From Iodobacter sp. BJB302 (GTDB taxonomy: Bacteria > Pseudomonadota > Gammaproteobacteria > Burkholderiales > Chitinibacteraceae), in the NCBI RefSeq assembly GCF_002735645.1, contig NZ_PDZG01000011.1:1-64000 (forward strand): DNA of 64,000 nt, in the 5' to 3' direction. The notes beneath the pieces were generated by a model. It searched no databases. It was not told where the DNA came from and saw only the letters and a program-made list of their open reading frames with translations. Both the position numbers and the translations under genes were made by a program. Below are positions 37,466 through 46,261 of this stretch, one piece after another (the stretch's first letter is position 1; each line of letters begins with the position of its first letter).

Positions 37466-38071
37466 ATGAAGCTTAAAACCATTGCACATTCAATTCTTTT
37501 TGCCAGCCTAATCGCCTTCTCATCCAGCTCATTTGCAGCCATTATCGATGTCGACTTTAATACCTACGCAGCAGGCACTCTCATTTCGGATCAAATAGCG
37601 GGTGTGACTTTTTCCGTGCTGGGTGGCCCAGGTCCATCTGGTGCTGCTGCCATTGATACACTCAATGAATCAACCAAGGGATTAAGCAATAGTACAACTG
37701 GCAAATATCCAACTGGCTCGATTTTGGATTTGAAATTTACCGGCCTGGCTAATCTGGTGAACTTCACTTTCAATAATTATGGAGATGAAAGTACTGGCCG
37801 TGGAGCGACCTTTTATACGGCCTACGATGCTTTGGGCTCGGTACTGGAAAGCGGCAATGTAGGAGGAGGAGGCTCATTCTCCCTTGCAGCCACTGGCATT
37901 GCTGATTTGCGCTTTAACAATAATACCAATGGTACTGAAAACTGGATTTTTACTTTAAACACATTAAAAGCAAATGTCTCACCTGTTCCAGAGCCAGAAA
38001 CCTATGCACTGATGGGCTTAGGTTTAGTAGGTTTATTTGCTGCACGCCGCCGTAAAGCAGTGAGCGCTTAA
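37466..38071 (+). CDS. PEP-CTERM sorting-domain secreted protein
   Basis: The 201-residue protein has a Sec signal peptide (about 1-25), a beta-rich secreted domain of about 145 residues rich in Gly, Asn and Thr, and a C-terminal PEP-CTERM signal: VPEPETYALMGLGLVGLFAA then RRRK. Such proteins are processed by exosortase (EpsH) and usually linked to exopolysaccharide. No exosortase gene is in this window. The middle domain was not assigned. Confidence 0.9.
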   Translation: MKLKTIAHSILFASLIAFSSSSFAAIIDVDFNTYAAGTLISDQIAGVTFSVLGGPGPSGAAAIDTLNESTKGLSNSTTGKYPTGSILDLKFTGLANLVNFTFNNYGDESTGRGATFYTAYDALGSVLESGNVGGGGSFSLAATGIADLRFNNNTNGTENWIFTLNTLKANVSPVPEPETYALMGLGLVGLFAARRRKAVSA

Positions 38072-38085
38072 TCCTTGCTCTAAGC

Positions 38086-38116
38086 AAAAAATCCAGCAAT
38101 CTTCGCTGGATTTTTT
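38086..38116 (+). terminator. Bidirectional terminator between PEP-CTERM gene and dctR
   Basis: aaatccagc and gctggattt form a 9-bp stem with A and T runs on the two flanks, so it can serve the PEP-CTERM gene on plus and dctR on minus. Confidence 0.85.
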
Positions 38117-38136
38117 GCCTTATACCCCGCCCCCAA

Positions 38137-38730
38137 TTAATTCCCCTTCAACAACTGCGATAAATCCAGCGCCGAGCGCACGCCCATTTTGGCGAATACA
38201 TTGGCGCGGTGGACTTCTACCGTGCGGATGGCAATTTGCATTTCGTCGGCAATTTGCTTGTTAAGCCTGCCCTGCAAAATCCAATCCATCACCTCGCGCT
38301 CGCGGGGTGTAATTGAGGCGAGGCGTTTTTCTAATAACTGCTGATTACCGCGTACAGAATGGCGGCCAACCGCCACCTCCAGCGCATCATTAATCCGCTC
38401 CAGCAATTTCTTCTCACTGCATGGCTTTTCTAAAAAATCAAAAGCGCCCTGCTGAATCGCCTGTACCGCCATTGGGATATCGCCGTGCCCTGATAAGAAC
38501 AGCACAATCAGCTCGCTGCCCAGCTCGTACATCTGCCTGAATACTTCCGGCCCGCTCAGGCCCGGCATACGAACATCGAGCAGCACCACGCCTTCGCTAC
38601 TGGCATCGATGGCGGCTAAAAATTCTTCGCCCCCCTCAAAGGCATACACCGTATAGCCATGGGAAAGCAATAACAGGCCGAGCGAATCTCTCACGGCAAT
38701 ATCATCATCAACCAAATAAACAGTTTTCAT
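38137..38730 (-). CDS. dctR: DctR-like response regulator (FixJ/LuxR type)
   Basis: The 197-residue regulator has a receiver domain (YLVDDD acidic pocket, phospho-acceptor Asp52 in LLDVRMPG, Lys in FLEKPC) and a LuxR-type HTH (about 135-195, ITPREREVMDWILQGRLNKQ). It follows the sensor kinase with a 4-base overlap. The pair lies divergent to a DctP gene, as in DctSR/DctPQM systems for C4-dicarboxylates. It probably activates dctP; the ligand is inferred from family only. Confidence 0.85.
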   Translation of the reverse strand: MKTVYLVDDDIAVRDSLGLLLLSHGYTVYAFEGGEEFLAAIDASSEGVVLLDVRMPGLSGPEVFRQMYELGSELIVLFLSGHGDIPMAVQAIQQGAFDFLEKPCSEKKLLERINDALEVAVGRHSVRGNQQLLEKRLASITPREREVMDWILQGRLNKQIADEMQIAIRTVEVHRANVFAKMGVRSALDLSQLLKGN

Positions 38731-40625
38731 CGTGGAAGGCTCATATAAAAACAGGTGCCGCCCTGTGGGTGGGCTTCAAACCATAGTTTGCCACGATGCT
38801 GTTCTAAAATAGAGCGGCAAATATTCAGCCCGATACCCATTCCCAGCGATTTGGTGGTGAAAAATGCATCAAATAAGCGGCTGGCAACCTCTGGCGCAAT
38901 GCCAGATCCCCGGTCGCAGACCGATAAACAGACCGATGTCTCATCGCAGTACGTAGCCAGCCACACATCGCGGCGGCTTTGCGGCTGCTCACTGCTGGCA
39001 TCCAGCGCGTTTCGCAGCAAATTCAATACCACTTGCCCCAGCAAAACTTCATCCGCCGCGATCAAAGGCAGTGTGCCCCCCAAATTAAAATGTAAACGCA
39101 CACCCTGGCTGCGCGCACTGGTATCGATTAGCTCAAAAGCATTGCTGGCAATGGCGTTGATATCACAAGGCTCGCAATGCGGGGTGCGTTTTTGTACAAA
39201 CTCGCGGATACGCTTTACCACGGCGGCGGCACGATGTGCCTGACCTGCAATTTTGCTAAGCGTTGAATCCAGCAACTCATGGTTATTCTGATTGGCAAAC
39301 TGGCGGGCTGCGCTGGCGTAATTGCTCATCGCCATCAAAGGCTGGTTTAACTCATGCGCCAGGGTGGACGCCATTTCACCCATGGTAATCAGCTTGCCGG
39401 TGTGGCGGAGCATTTCTTCCTGCTCGCGCTCCCTTGCTTCGGCGGCTTTTAAAGCGGTGATATCCACCACCGAGCTCATCCAGCCACGCTGCTTGCCGGT
39501 GGCATCAATCAAAGGCGTGGTGTAAACGCGGGTGGCGACCAGATGGCCATCCCGATGCCGCACCATCGATTCAAACCCATCGTGCGGCGCACGACCACTG
39601 AGCACGATCTCGTTTTGTGCCTGATGCCCGGCGATATCTTCCTGATTCCAATAAGGATAAGGCGGCAGCGCACCTATCAGCTCTTCGGCGCTATAGCCCA
39701 CCATGCCGCAAAAGGCGGGGTTTACATAGACAATGCGGCCATCCATATCGCGGGCGCGCATCCCTACCGAGAGCGAGTCTTCCATGGCGGTGCGAAAAGC
39801 GTGCTCTTCCCTGAGCGCGTTTTCTGCCAGTAATCTCGCCTGCATCTGGCGGCGCAAACGCCACCAGCTAAACAGCACAATCAAGGCCAGCCCCAGCACA
39901 CTGGCAATCAGCAGTTTCTGTACAAGCCCGGTTGGATGGCGGTAGGCCGTGATACGCAGCAGCAAACCGCTGCTGACTAAATCGAAAGGAAGCTGATAGC
40001 TAAGATTAGTGTCATCCGCCTCTATTTTGGATTTGCTGGCGACTTCCCTGCCATCCGCATCAATCATCTCCAGCCGGTATTTATAAGCAAACCACCACGG
40101 CACCTGTTGCTGTAAGAGTTTTGGCAGGGCAATGGATGCCACCAGCTCTAAATCATGCTCGGCCAGAATCAGCGCAATCATTCCCTTAGGGTAAAGCGGC
40201 ACGGTGTAACTGGGCCGCCCTATCCCCTGCGCCAAAGCAATCGGCTCACGGGTCACTTCTGCCGATAAATGCTGACCATAGCTAAAACTCTGGTTTTTAG
40301 TACGCAGCTGAATACCAGTAATCGCCGCATTTGCGCCAATTATCAAACGCGCACGACTTCGAAACTCAGTCTCGCTTAAGCTGCCATCGCGGGATTGCTC
40401 TAAGAGCGCGGCCAGGCGCTCTTCAGATTGCCCCAGCACAAAGCGCAAATTCTGCTCTACCCACAGCACATCATTAATCAGCACCAGCCGTGCTTCTTCA
40501 CTCTCGCCGTGGCGCAAATAGGCAAATAAGCCCAATACCGTGGCCAAAAACAAGACCAAGGCCAACCTTGGCAGAAACCAGGGATGTGCACTAAGGCGAA
40601 GTGAAAGATTAGTAAGCAAACGCAT
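38727..40625 (-). CDS. dctS: DctS-like PAS sensor histidine kinase
   Basis: The 632-residue kinase has membrane helices at about 20-37 and 236-255 bracketing a periplasmic sensor domain. A PAS domain (about 275-395) and a PAC-like end (GWMSSVVDITALKAAE) follow. The HisKA H-box has His424 (LAHELNQPLMAMSNY), and the ATPase domain has N, G1 (CDRGSGIAP) and G2 boxes. Domain order and DctR pairing match C4-dicarboxylate sensors. It is divergent from dctP with a 126-base gap. Confidence 0.87.
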   Translation of the reverse strand: MRLLTNLSLRLSAHPWFLPRLALVLFLATVLGLFAYLRHGESEEARLVLINDVLWVEQNLRFVLGQSEERLAALLEQSRDGSLSETEFRSRARLIIGANAAITGIQLRTKNQSFSYGQHLSAEVTREPIALAQGIGRPSYTVPLYPKGMIALILAEHDLELVASIALPKLLQQQVPWWFAYKYRLEMIDADGREVASKSKIEADDTNLSYQLPFDLVSSGLLLRITAYRHPTGLVQKLLIASVLGLALIVLFSWWRLRRQMQARLLAENALREEHAFRTAMEDSLSVGMRARDMDGRIVYVNPAFCGMVGYSAEELIGALPPYPYWNQEDIAGHQAQNEIVLSGRAPHDGFESMVRHRDGHLVATRVYTTPLIDATGKQRGWMSSVVDITALKAAEAREREQEEMLRHTGKLITMGEMASTLAHELNQPLMAMSNYASAARQFANQNNHELLDSTLSKIAGQAHRAAAVVKRIREFVQKRTPHCEPCDINAIASNAFELIDTSARSQGVRLHFNLGGTLPLIAADEVLLGQVVLNLLRNALDASSEQPQSRRDVWLATYCDETSVCLSVCDRGSGIAPEVASRLFDAFFTTKSLGMGIGLNICRSILEQHRGKLWFEAHPQGGTCFYMSLPR

Positions 40626-40658
40626 ACTCCAATGTTAGCACAGCGCAATTCCAGACTT

Positions 40659-40676
40659 ACTGTGGTTTACCACAGT
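40659..40676. promoter_or_regulatory. Palindrome in the dctS-dctP divergent promoter region
   Basis: actgtgg-ttta-ccacagt is a perfect 7-bp inverted repeat with a 4-base centre, about 80 bases upstream of dctP and 33 bases upstream of dctS. Size and position suit a dimeric LuxR-type regulator such as DctR. Binding is inferred. Confidence 0.45.
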
Positions 40677-40751
40677 CGTGACAACCACAATTGAAAGCGC
40701 ATTCTGACTGATCAACAATCATCTATACATTCAACAGCTTTGGAGATTGTA

Positions 40752-41747
40752 ATGCGTACTTTACTAGCAGCCATTCTGGCTCTTACTGTCACTTCTTCCT
40801 TCGCGGCCGAAGCGCCGATCGTGATCAAGTTCAGCCACGTTGTTGCCGTGGACACCCCTAAGGGCAAAGCTGCTGAATACTTTAAAAAAATCGCCGAAGA
40901 GCGCACCAAGGGCCGGGTTAAGGTAGAAGTTTATCCAAATAGCCAGCTTTACAAAGACAAAGAAGAAATGGAAGCCCTGCAGCTGGGCGCAGTACAAATG
41001 CTGGCCCCCAGCCTAGCTAAATTTGGCCCGCTAGGTGTTAAAGAATTCGAGATATTCGATCTGCCGTATATTTTTGACAGCTACGCCGAAGTCGATAAGG
41101 TCATGAAAGGCCCAATCGGAGCCAAGCTGTTTACCAAGCTGGAAAGCAAGGGTATTAAAGCGCTGGGCTTCTGGGAAAACGGCTTTAAAAACTTCTCCAG
41201 CAACAAACCCATCCGCACGCCAGACGATCTGCGCGGCATGAAAGTACGGATTCAATCTTCGAAAGTGCTGGACGAAGAAATGCGTGCCGTGGGTGCCCTG
41301 CCACAGGTTATGGCCTTTTCTGAGGTTTACCAGGCACTACAAACCGGTGTAGTAGACGGCACCGAGCTGGAGCCATCCAACCTTTACACCAGCAAAGCCT
41401 TTGAAGTACAAAAGCACCTCACCCTCACCAACCACGGCTTCCTTGGCTATGCCGTAATCGTCAACAAAACCTTCTGGGAAGGCCTGCCTGCCGACATTCG
41501 CGCCACGCTCACCACGGCAATGAATGACTCATCCAATTACGCCAACCAGATTGCCAAGCAAGAGACCGACAAAGCCCTGGCCGCCATCAAAGCCAGCGGC
41601 AAAACCACCATCTACACCCCAACCGCCGCCGAGCGCGCAGCCTTTCGCAAAGCCCTCATCCCCGTCCACCAAAAAATGGCCTCCCGCTTCGGCCAGGACT
41701 TGCTGACCGAGATTTATAAAGAGACGGCTTTTAAGCCGGTTGAGTAA
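40752..41747 (+). CDS. dctP: TRAP transporter substrate-binding protein DctP
   Basis: The 331-residue periplasmic protein has a signal peptide (MRTLLAAILALTVTSSFAAE). DctP motifs include IKFSHVVAVDTPKGKAAEYF, GVKEFEIFDLPYIF, the Arg-containing GMKVRIQSSKV (carboxylate-binding Arg) and TELEPSNLYTSKAFEVQK. The start at 40752 has a GGAG site 7 bases upstream. It is separated from dctQ by an unusually long 879-base gap full of repeats. Confidence 0.93.
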   Translation: MRTLLAAILALTVTSSFAAEAPIVIKFSHVVAVDTPKGKAAEYFKKIAEERTKGRVKVEVYPNSQLYKDKEEMEALQLGAVQMLAPSLAKFGPLGVKEFEIFDLPYIFDSYAEVDKVMKGPIGAKLFTKLESKGIKALGFWENGFKNFSSNKPIRTPDDLRGMKVRIQSSKVLDEEMRAVGALPQVMAFSEVYQALQTGVVDGTELEPSNLYTSKAFEVQKHLTLTNHGFLGYAVIVNKTFWEGLPADIRATLTTAMNDSSNYANQIAKQETDKALAAIKASGKTTIYTPTAAERAAFRKALIPVHQKMASRFGQDLLTEIYKETAFKPVE

Positions 41748-41868
41748 AGGGATTTGAAGGAAGGCAAGGTGCCTATGCGCTAACGCGTGGGCATTAAAAC
41801 TTATCCCCTACAACTTCTGCTTAGGGCAAGAGCTAAGGACTGGGTTCAAATTTAACAGCCAAATATTT

Positions 41869-41937
41869 CGTCATTCCCGCGCAGGCGGGAATCCAGTGGC
41901 ACTGCTAGATCCCCAATAAAAACACTCGGGGATGACG
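41869..41937. repeat. dRS3-like intergenic repeat
   Basis: attcccgcgcaggcgggaat (41873-41892) exactly fits the neisserial dRS3 pattern ATTCCC-N8-GGGAAT. It is followed by atcccc...ggggat as a second stem, and the unit is enclosed by cgtca/tgacg. This type of unit is widely scattered in proteobacterial genomes. It lies between dctP and dctQ. Confidence 0.75.
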
Positions 41938-41976
41938 GTGGTTTTATTTCGGGAAATTATTTCGTGCCAGAGCCTA

Positions 41977-42241
41977 GGGTCTGTTGACGTTTCATTCACG
42001 GCTGCGTTGGCTGCAGTTTTGGGGCTGAACAAGGCAAAAATTGCGACATGGCACGAGTACCATTAGCGATTTTTAACGATGTGCAGCCCCAAAAATGCAG
42101 TCAACCCGAAGGGCTGAGCCGGAAAACGGCCATTCACTGCGTTATGCTCCTCGACAATAACCAGTTATTGCCTTCGTCGCATGCCTTGTGCTTGGCCGTT
42201 TTCCGGCTCAGCGCAATTGTGAATGAAACGTCAACAGACCC
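41977..42241. mobile_element. 265-bp MITE with perfect 23-bp terminal inverted repeats
   Basis: The left end gggtctgttgacgtttcatt(cac) at 41977-41999 is the exact reverse complement of 42219-42241. TA flanks both ends (41975-41976 and 42242-42243), consistent with a TA target duplication. Inside, 42113-42132 and 42193-42212 are a perfect 20-bp inverted repeat, and 42011-42027 with 42084-42100 pair at 15 of 17. No transposase fits inside, so it needs an enzyme from elsewhere. Confidence 0.9.
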
Positions 42242-42243
42242 TA

Positions 42244-42548
42244 AGCAATTTGATTTTGCATTAGTAAACAACAAGACGATGACCTCGCTCGCGAGCATTG
42301 GGCTTAAATCCCCCTTGAAACACGCCGAGCGAGGAATGATTAGCTCGGGGTTTCGGTAAAGGGGTAGCGAGGCAGCGAGCGCGCAGCCTTTGCCGCCGAG
42401 CTAATTATCCGCAGTGAGGGGCCTTCGTGTTTCGTGGGGTCGCCTTCTTTCGCTTCCTTTCTTGGCGAAGCAAGAAAGGAAGGCCCCCGCGGTGGCTACC
42501 GCTCCTAAATCACCGTGCCGTAGGGCACTAAACAAACTTTTTAGAACT
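42244..42548 (+). repeat. Dispersed ~300-bp structured repeat, copy C
   Basis: This copy has the common order of blocks. The long hairpin at 42453-42482 has a perfect 12-bp stem (cttcctttcttg/caagaaaggaag, loop gcgaag), and the small hairpin at 42515-42528 reads gtgcc-gtag-ggcac. The MITE sits at its left edge, at a TA corresponding to the TA of the gctaag end in other copies. The right end is diverged. It lies between dctP and dctQ. Confidence 0.8.
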
Positions 42549-42594
42549 GCAGCGGCGGGTTTTAGCCGCCCTACGAGGGGCCACTCGCCCCTCT
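42549..42594. repeat. REP-like hairpin pair before dctQ
   Basis: ggcgg-gttttag-ccgcc is followed by cctac and a second stem, gaggggc with gcccctc. The ggcgggtttta/ccgccctac pattern is the same REP-like family seen near 10253 and 54452. It ends about 30 bases before the dctQ start. Confidence 0.5.
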
Positions 42595-42626
42595 TACAAG
42601 CCCCCACCGTCCCTTCGGAGACTTTC

Positions 42627-43229
42627 ATGAAAATACTCGATCACCTGGAAGAGTGGCTCATTGCCTCGCTGATGGCGGTGGCGACGCTGGTGATTTTTAT
42701 CGCCGTGCTCCACCGCTACGCCTCCGGAGCCCATCTGCCCATCATCCAAAACTGGTTGCTCAGCATCAATCTTTCTTGGGCTCAAGAGCTGTGCATTATT
42801 TTATTTGTTTGGATGGCAAAATTTGGCGCGGCCTATGGGGTGCGTACCGGCATTCACGTCGGAGTCGATGTAATGATTAACCGGCTAGAGCCTAAGTATC
42901 GCACCGCCTTTGTCATGATTGGCCTGCTTGCTGGCGCATTATTTACCGGTATTGTGGCGGTGCTTGGCACGCAGTTTGTGTGGGGAAATGGCGCGCATTA
43001 TGCATTTAGCCATGCTTTTGGTATGGCAATGGGCAATCTCTACGAAGGCCCAACCACCCCAGATTTAGAGTGGCCCACTTGGATGGTTTACAGCGCCATT
43101 CCACTAGGCACCAGCCTGATGTGTTTCCGGTTTTTACAAGTTGCCACCACCTTTATGCGTACCGGCGAGCTGCCTCACCACGATGTAGCCCACGTTGAAG
43201 GCTTAGAAGAAGAAGGAAAAGCAGTATGA
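42627..43229 (+). CDS. dctQ: TRAP transporter small permease DctQ
   Basis: The 200-residue protein has four membrane segments and DctQ features (HLEEWLIASLMAVATLVIF, LSWAQELCIILFVWMAKFGA, VRTGIHVGVDVMI). Start MKILDHLEEW at 42627 has a cggag site 7 bases upstream; the open frame to 42414 runs through repeat DNA. The stop overlaps dctM (ATGA). Confidence 0.9.
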   Translation: MKILDHLEEWLIASLMAVATLVIFIAVLHRYASGAHLPIIQNWLLSINLSWAQELCIILFVWMAKFGAAYGVRTGIHVGVDVMINRLEPKYRTAFVMIGLLAGALFTGIVAVLGTQFVWGNGAHYAFSHAFGMAMGNLYEGPTTPDLEWPTWMVYSAIPLGTSLMCFRFLQVATTFMRTGELPHHDVAHVEGLEEEGKAV

Positions 43230-44599
43230 GCACCATTCCCGCACCAGAAACGCACTGGTCAATCAAAATACCCGCCTTGGTATTTGGTTCTTTAGCAATT
43301 ATCGCCATCGTTGGCGGCAAAAAAGCCGTAGTGTTCTGCCTGCTGCTGGCGCTGATGGCCACCGGCATGCCAATCTCTATTGCGCTGGGGCTAACCGTAC
43401 TCACCTTCTTATTCACCATGACCAATGTGCCTATCGAATCGGTGGCGCTGAAATTGTTCACGGGGATTGAAAAGTTTGAAATTATGGCCATTCCCTTTTT
43501 TATTCTGGCCGGTAATTTCTTAACCCACGGTGGGGTTGCCCGCCGCATGATCGATTTTGCCACCAGCATGGTGGGCCACTTTCACGGTGGCTTGGGCCTT
43601 GCAGGTGTGCTGGCCTGTGCACTCTTTGCTGCGGTTTCTGGCTCCAGCCCGGCCACGGTAGTGGCGATTGGTTCCATCCTCTTGCCCGCCATGATTAAGC
43701 AGGGGTTTCCACGTCAGTTTGGTGCAGGGGTGATTACTACAGCAGGCGCTTTGGGGATTTTGATTCCGCCATCCATTGCCATGGTGATGTTCTCGGTGGC
43801 CACCAATACCTCGGTTGGCGCGCTGTTTATGGCAGGGGTTGTGCCCGGCCTGATGCTGGCGTTTTTTCTGGGGCTGACCACCTGGTGGCGCGCACGCAAA
43901 TTTGGCTATCCCCGCATGCCCAAGGCCACAGCGGGCGAGCGCTGGAGCGCATTTCGCCGCTCGGTTTGGGGGCTAATGCTCATCGTACTGGTACTGGGCG
44001 GGATCTACACCGGCGTGTTTACCCCAACCGAAGCCGCGGCCATTGCCGCCGTGTACGCTTTTATCATCGCCGTGTTTGTCTACCGCGATTTACCGCTCAG
44101 CCGCGTGCCTAAAGTGCTGCTCGATTCCGCCAGCATGAGCGCCATGCTGCTCTACATCATTACCAATGCGGTCTTATTCTCATTTGTAATGACCAACGAA
44201 GGCATTCCACAAGCCATGGCCGACTGGCTACTGGGCATGGGCCTTGGCCCAATTACCTTCTTGCTGGCAGTGAATATTCTACTGCTCTTAGCAGGCAATG
44301 TGATGGAGCCATCGTCCATTATTCTGATCATGGCCCCTATCCTGTTCCCGGTGGCAGTTAAGCTGGGGATTGATCCGATTCACTTTGGGATTTTGATCAC
44401 GGTGAATATGGAAGTCGGTATGTGCCATCCACCAGTAGGGCTCAATCTTTATGTGGCATCCGGCATTACCAAGATGGGGATTACCGAACTCACCATTGCC
44501 GTGTGGCCATGGCTGCTGACCATGCTGGGCTTTTTGCTGCTGGTCACTTATGTACCTGCTATCTCTCTCTGGCTGCCAAGAGCGATGGGAATGATGTAG
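43226..44599 (+). CDS. dctM: TRAP transporter large permease DctM
   Basis: The 457-residue DctM-family permease has about 12 membrane segments. Landmarks include MAIPFFILAGNFLTHGGVAR, SGSSPATVVAIGSILLPAM, GALGILIPPSIAMVMF, FTPTEAAAIAAVYAF and MEVGMCHPPVGLNLYV. It is coupled to dctQ by a 4-base overlap. With DctP and DctQ it forms a Na+- or H+-driven uptake system, probably for C4-dicarboxylates. Confidence 0.93.
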   Translation: MSTIPAPETHWSIKIPALVFGSLAIIAIVGGKKAVVFCLLLALMATGMPISIALGLTVLTFLFTMTNVPIESVALKLFTGIEKFEIMAIPFFILAGNFLTHGGVARRMIDFATSMVGHFHGGLGLAGVLACALFAAVSGSSPATVVAIGSILLPAMIKQGFPRQFGAGVITTAGALGILIPPSIAMVMFSVATNTSVGALFMAGVVPGLMLAFFLGLTTWWRARKFGYPRMPKATAGERWSAFRRSVWGLMLIVLVLGGIYTGVFTPTEAAAIAAVYAFIIAVFVYRDLPLSRVPKVLLDSASMSAMLLYIITNAVLFSFVMTNEGIPQAMADWLLGMGLGPITFLLAVNILLLLAGNVMEPSSIILIMAPILFPVAVKLGIDPIHFGILITVNMEVGMCHPPVGLNLYVASGITKMGITELTIAVWPWLLTMLGFLLLVTYVPAISLWLPRAMGMM

Positions 44600-44667
44600 T
44601 CCCGCCCCCAGCGGCATGGATAGCGGCAGCAGCTAAACCAATAAACTTTCTACAATCATTCACATGC

Positions 44668-44707
44668 GGCGTAATACGTCTGGAAAAACACCCAGACTGA
44701 TTACGCC
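44668..44707 (+). other. Hairpin between dctM and hisD
   Basis: ggcgtaat/attacgcc (8 bp) and gtctgg/ccagac (6 bp) stack around one internal mismatch and an eight-base loop. No T run follows. It may act as the 3' boundary of the dctPQM message. Confidence 0.4.
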
Positions 44708-44747
44708 CTACTGAACTCATTTCATACCGCCTTTGATTTCATGTTAG

Positions 44748-44768
44748 CCAAGTCGACTTGGGTATAAT
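44748..44768 (+). promoter_or_regulatory. hisD promoter with palindromic operator candidate
   Basis: ccaagtcgacttgg (44748-44761) is a perfect 14-bp palindrome directly abutting a consensus TATAAT (44763-44768), about 30 bases before ATG 44798. No good -35 at standard spacing was found. A regulator bound to the palindrome would block or replace -35 contacts. It suggests that hisD has its own regulated promoter after separation from hisG. Confidence 0.5.
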
Positions 44769-44797
44769 CATCCCACGATAGATTTTTGGACCCTGCC

Positions 44798-46093
44798 ATG
44801 TTGCGTCGCCTTGATTCTCGTTCTGCTGATTTTCAATCACAACTCGCCGCCCTGCTGGCTTTTGAAACCTCGCAAGATCCGGATGTGGATGCCCGGGTTG
44901 CGGCCATTCTCGACGATGTAAAAGCACGCGGCGATGCGGCGGTGGTGGAATACACCCAGCGCTTTGACGGCGTGGCAGCGCAAACCATGGCTGAGCTGGA
45001 GCTGAGCCAGGCCGAGCTGAAAGCCGCATTCGAGCGCCTGCCCGATGTGCAGAGAGAAGCGCTCGTCGCCGCAGCAGAGCGGGTACGCAAATATCACGAA
45101 CACCAAAAAATGGCTTCATGGCAATACACCGATGAAGATGGCACGGTGCTGGGCCAGCAGGTCACGGCACTCGACAGAGTAGGGATTTACGTACCTGGCG
45201 GCAAGGCCAGCTATCCATCCTCTGTATTAATGAATGCCATTCCTGCCCATGTGGCCGGTGTAGCCGAAATCATCATGGTGGTGCCCACACCGCGTGGTGA
45301 GCGCAACGATCTGGTGCTGGCCGCGGCCTTCGTGGCCGGTGTAAGCCGGGCATTCTGTATTGGCGGCGCGCAAGCCGTGGGCGCGCTGGCTTTTGGCACC
45401 GAAACCGTGCCTGCTGTGGATAAAATCACCGGCCCCGGCAACGCCTATGTAGCCGCCGCCAAGCGCCGTGTATTTGGTGTGGTAGGCATCGATATGGTGG
45501 CTGGCCCATCAGAGATTTTAGTGATTTGCGATGGCACAACAGACCCGGATTGGATTGCGATGGATTTATTCAGCCAGGCCGAGCACGATGAAATCGCCCA
45601 AGCGATTCTGCTTTGCCCGGATGAAGACTTCATCCAGCAAGTCGCCGCCAGCATCGAAAAACTCCTCCCCACCATGCCACGCATGGATATTATTCGCGCG
45701 TCCCTCACCGGCCGAGGCGCTTTAATCAAGGTAAAAGATCTGCACGAAGCCTGCGAAATTGCCAATTATATTGCGCCGGAACATCTGGAATTATCCATCG
45801 CTACCCCAGAAGTCTACCTGGCTGAGCTGCGTCACGCGGGTGCGATCTTTATGGGCAAGTTCACCAGCGAGTCTTTAGGCGATTATTGCGCCGGACCAAA
45901 CCACGTCCTCCCCACCGCCCGCACCGCCCGCTTCGCCAGCCCGCTGGGCGTTTACGACTTCCAAAAACGCACGAGCATCATCCAGGTTTCAGAAGCCGGC
46001 AGCCAAAAACTAGGCCGCATCGCCAGTACCCTCGCCCACGGAGAAGGCCTCACCGCCCATGCACGATCGGCGGAGTATCGTTTGAAGGATTGA
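44798..46093 (+). CDS. hisD: Histidinol dehydrogenase
   Basis: HisD oxidises histidinol to histidine in the last two steps of the pathway. It has 431 residues from ATG 44798 ([12 protein letters not shown]); a TTG 12 bases upstream is possible. Signature segments include [44 protein letters not shown] and the metal and active-site histidines in [11 protein letters not shown] and APEHLEL. It is isolated from other his genes here, with DctM before and a repeat after. Confidence 0.95.
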   Translation: MLRRLDSRSADFQSQLAALLAFETSQDPDVDARVAAILDDVKARGDAAVVEYTQRFDGVAAQTMAELELSQAELKAAFERLPDVQREALVAAAERVRKYHEHQKMASWQYTDEDGTVLGQQVTALDRVGIYVPGGKASYPSSVLMNAIPAHVAGVAEIIMVVPTPRGERNDLVLAAAFVAGVSRAFCIGGAQAVGALAFGTETVPAVDKITGPGNAYVAAAKRRVFGVVGIDMVAGPSEILVICDGTTDPDWIAMDLFSQAEHDEIAQAILLCPDEDFIQQVAASIEKLLPTMPRMDIIRASLTGRGALIKVKDLHEACEIANYIAPEHLELSIATPEVYLAELRHAGAIFMGKFTSESLGDYCAGPNHVLPTARTARFASPLGVYDFQKRTSIIQVSEAGSQKLGRIASTLAHGEGLTAHARSAEYRLKD

Positions 46094-46137
46094 TCAGTGC
46101 GCAAGCTACGGCGAGAAACCCGCCGTAGCTTGAGGCT

Positions 46138-46200
46138 TAAAACCCAAATTTTGAAACACTTCGGCACCAGAGAACGCGGAGTTTCACGGAGAAAAGAGGA
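46138..46200. repeat. CACAGAGAA-type intergenic repeat after hisD
   Basis: The stretch aacccaaattttgaaacac, then agagaacgcggagtttcacggagaaaa, is an imperfect inverted copy of 51720-51797. This is a degenerate form of a short intergenic sequence (aaccacagagaacacagagg...) seen in many proteobacteria. It lies between the hisD stop and repeat copy D. Confidence 0.5.
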
Positions 46201-46261
46201 CTTTAAATGAAGTCCTTTTCTTTGGTTTTAAGTAGTTTCAAAATGAATAATCTGAATTTTA

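Noticed and set aside
42048-42359. Open frame of 103 codons running out of the MITE into repeat copy C
   Set aside because: It crosses the MITE boundary and the inverted repeats, and has no family resemblance or ribosome-binding site.
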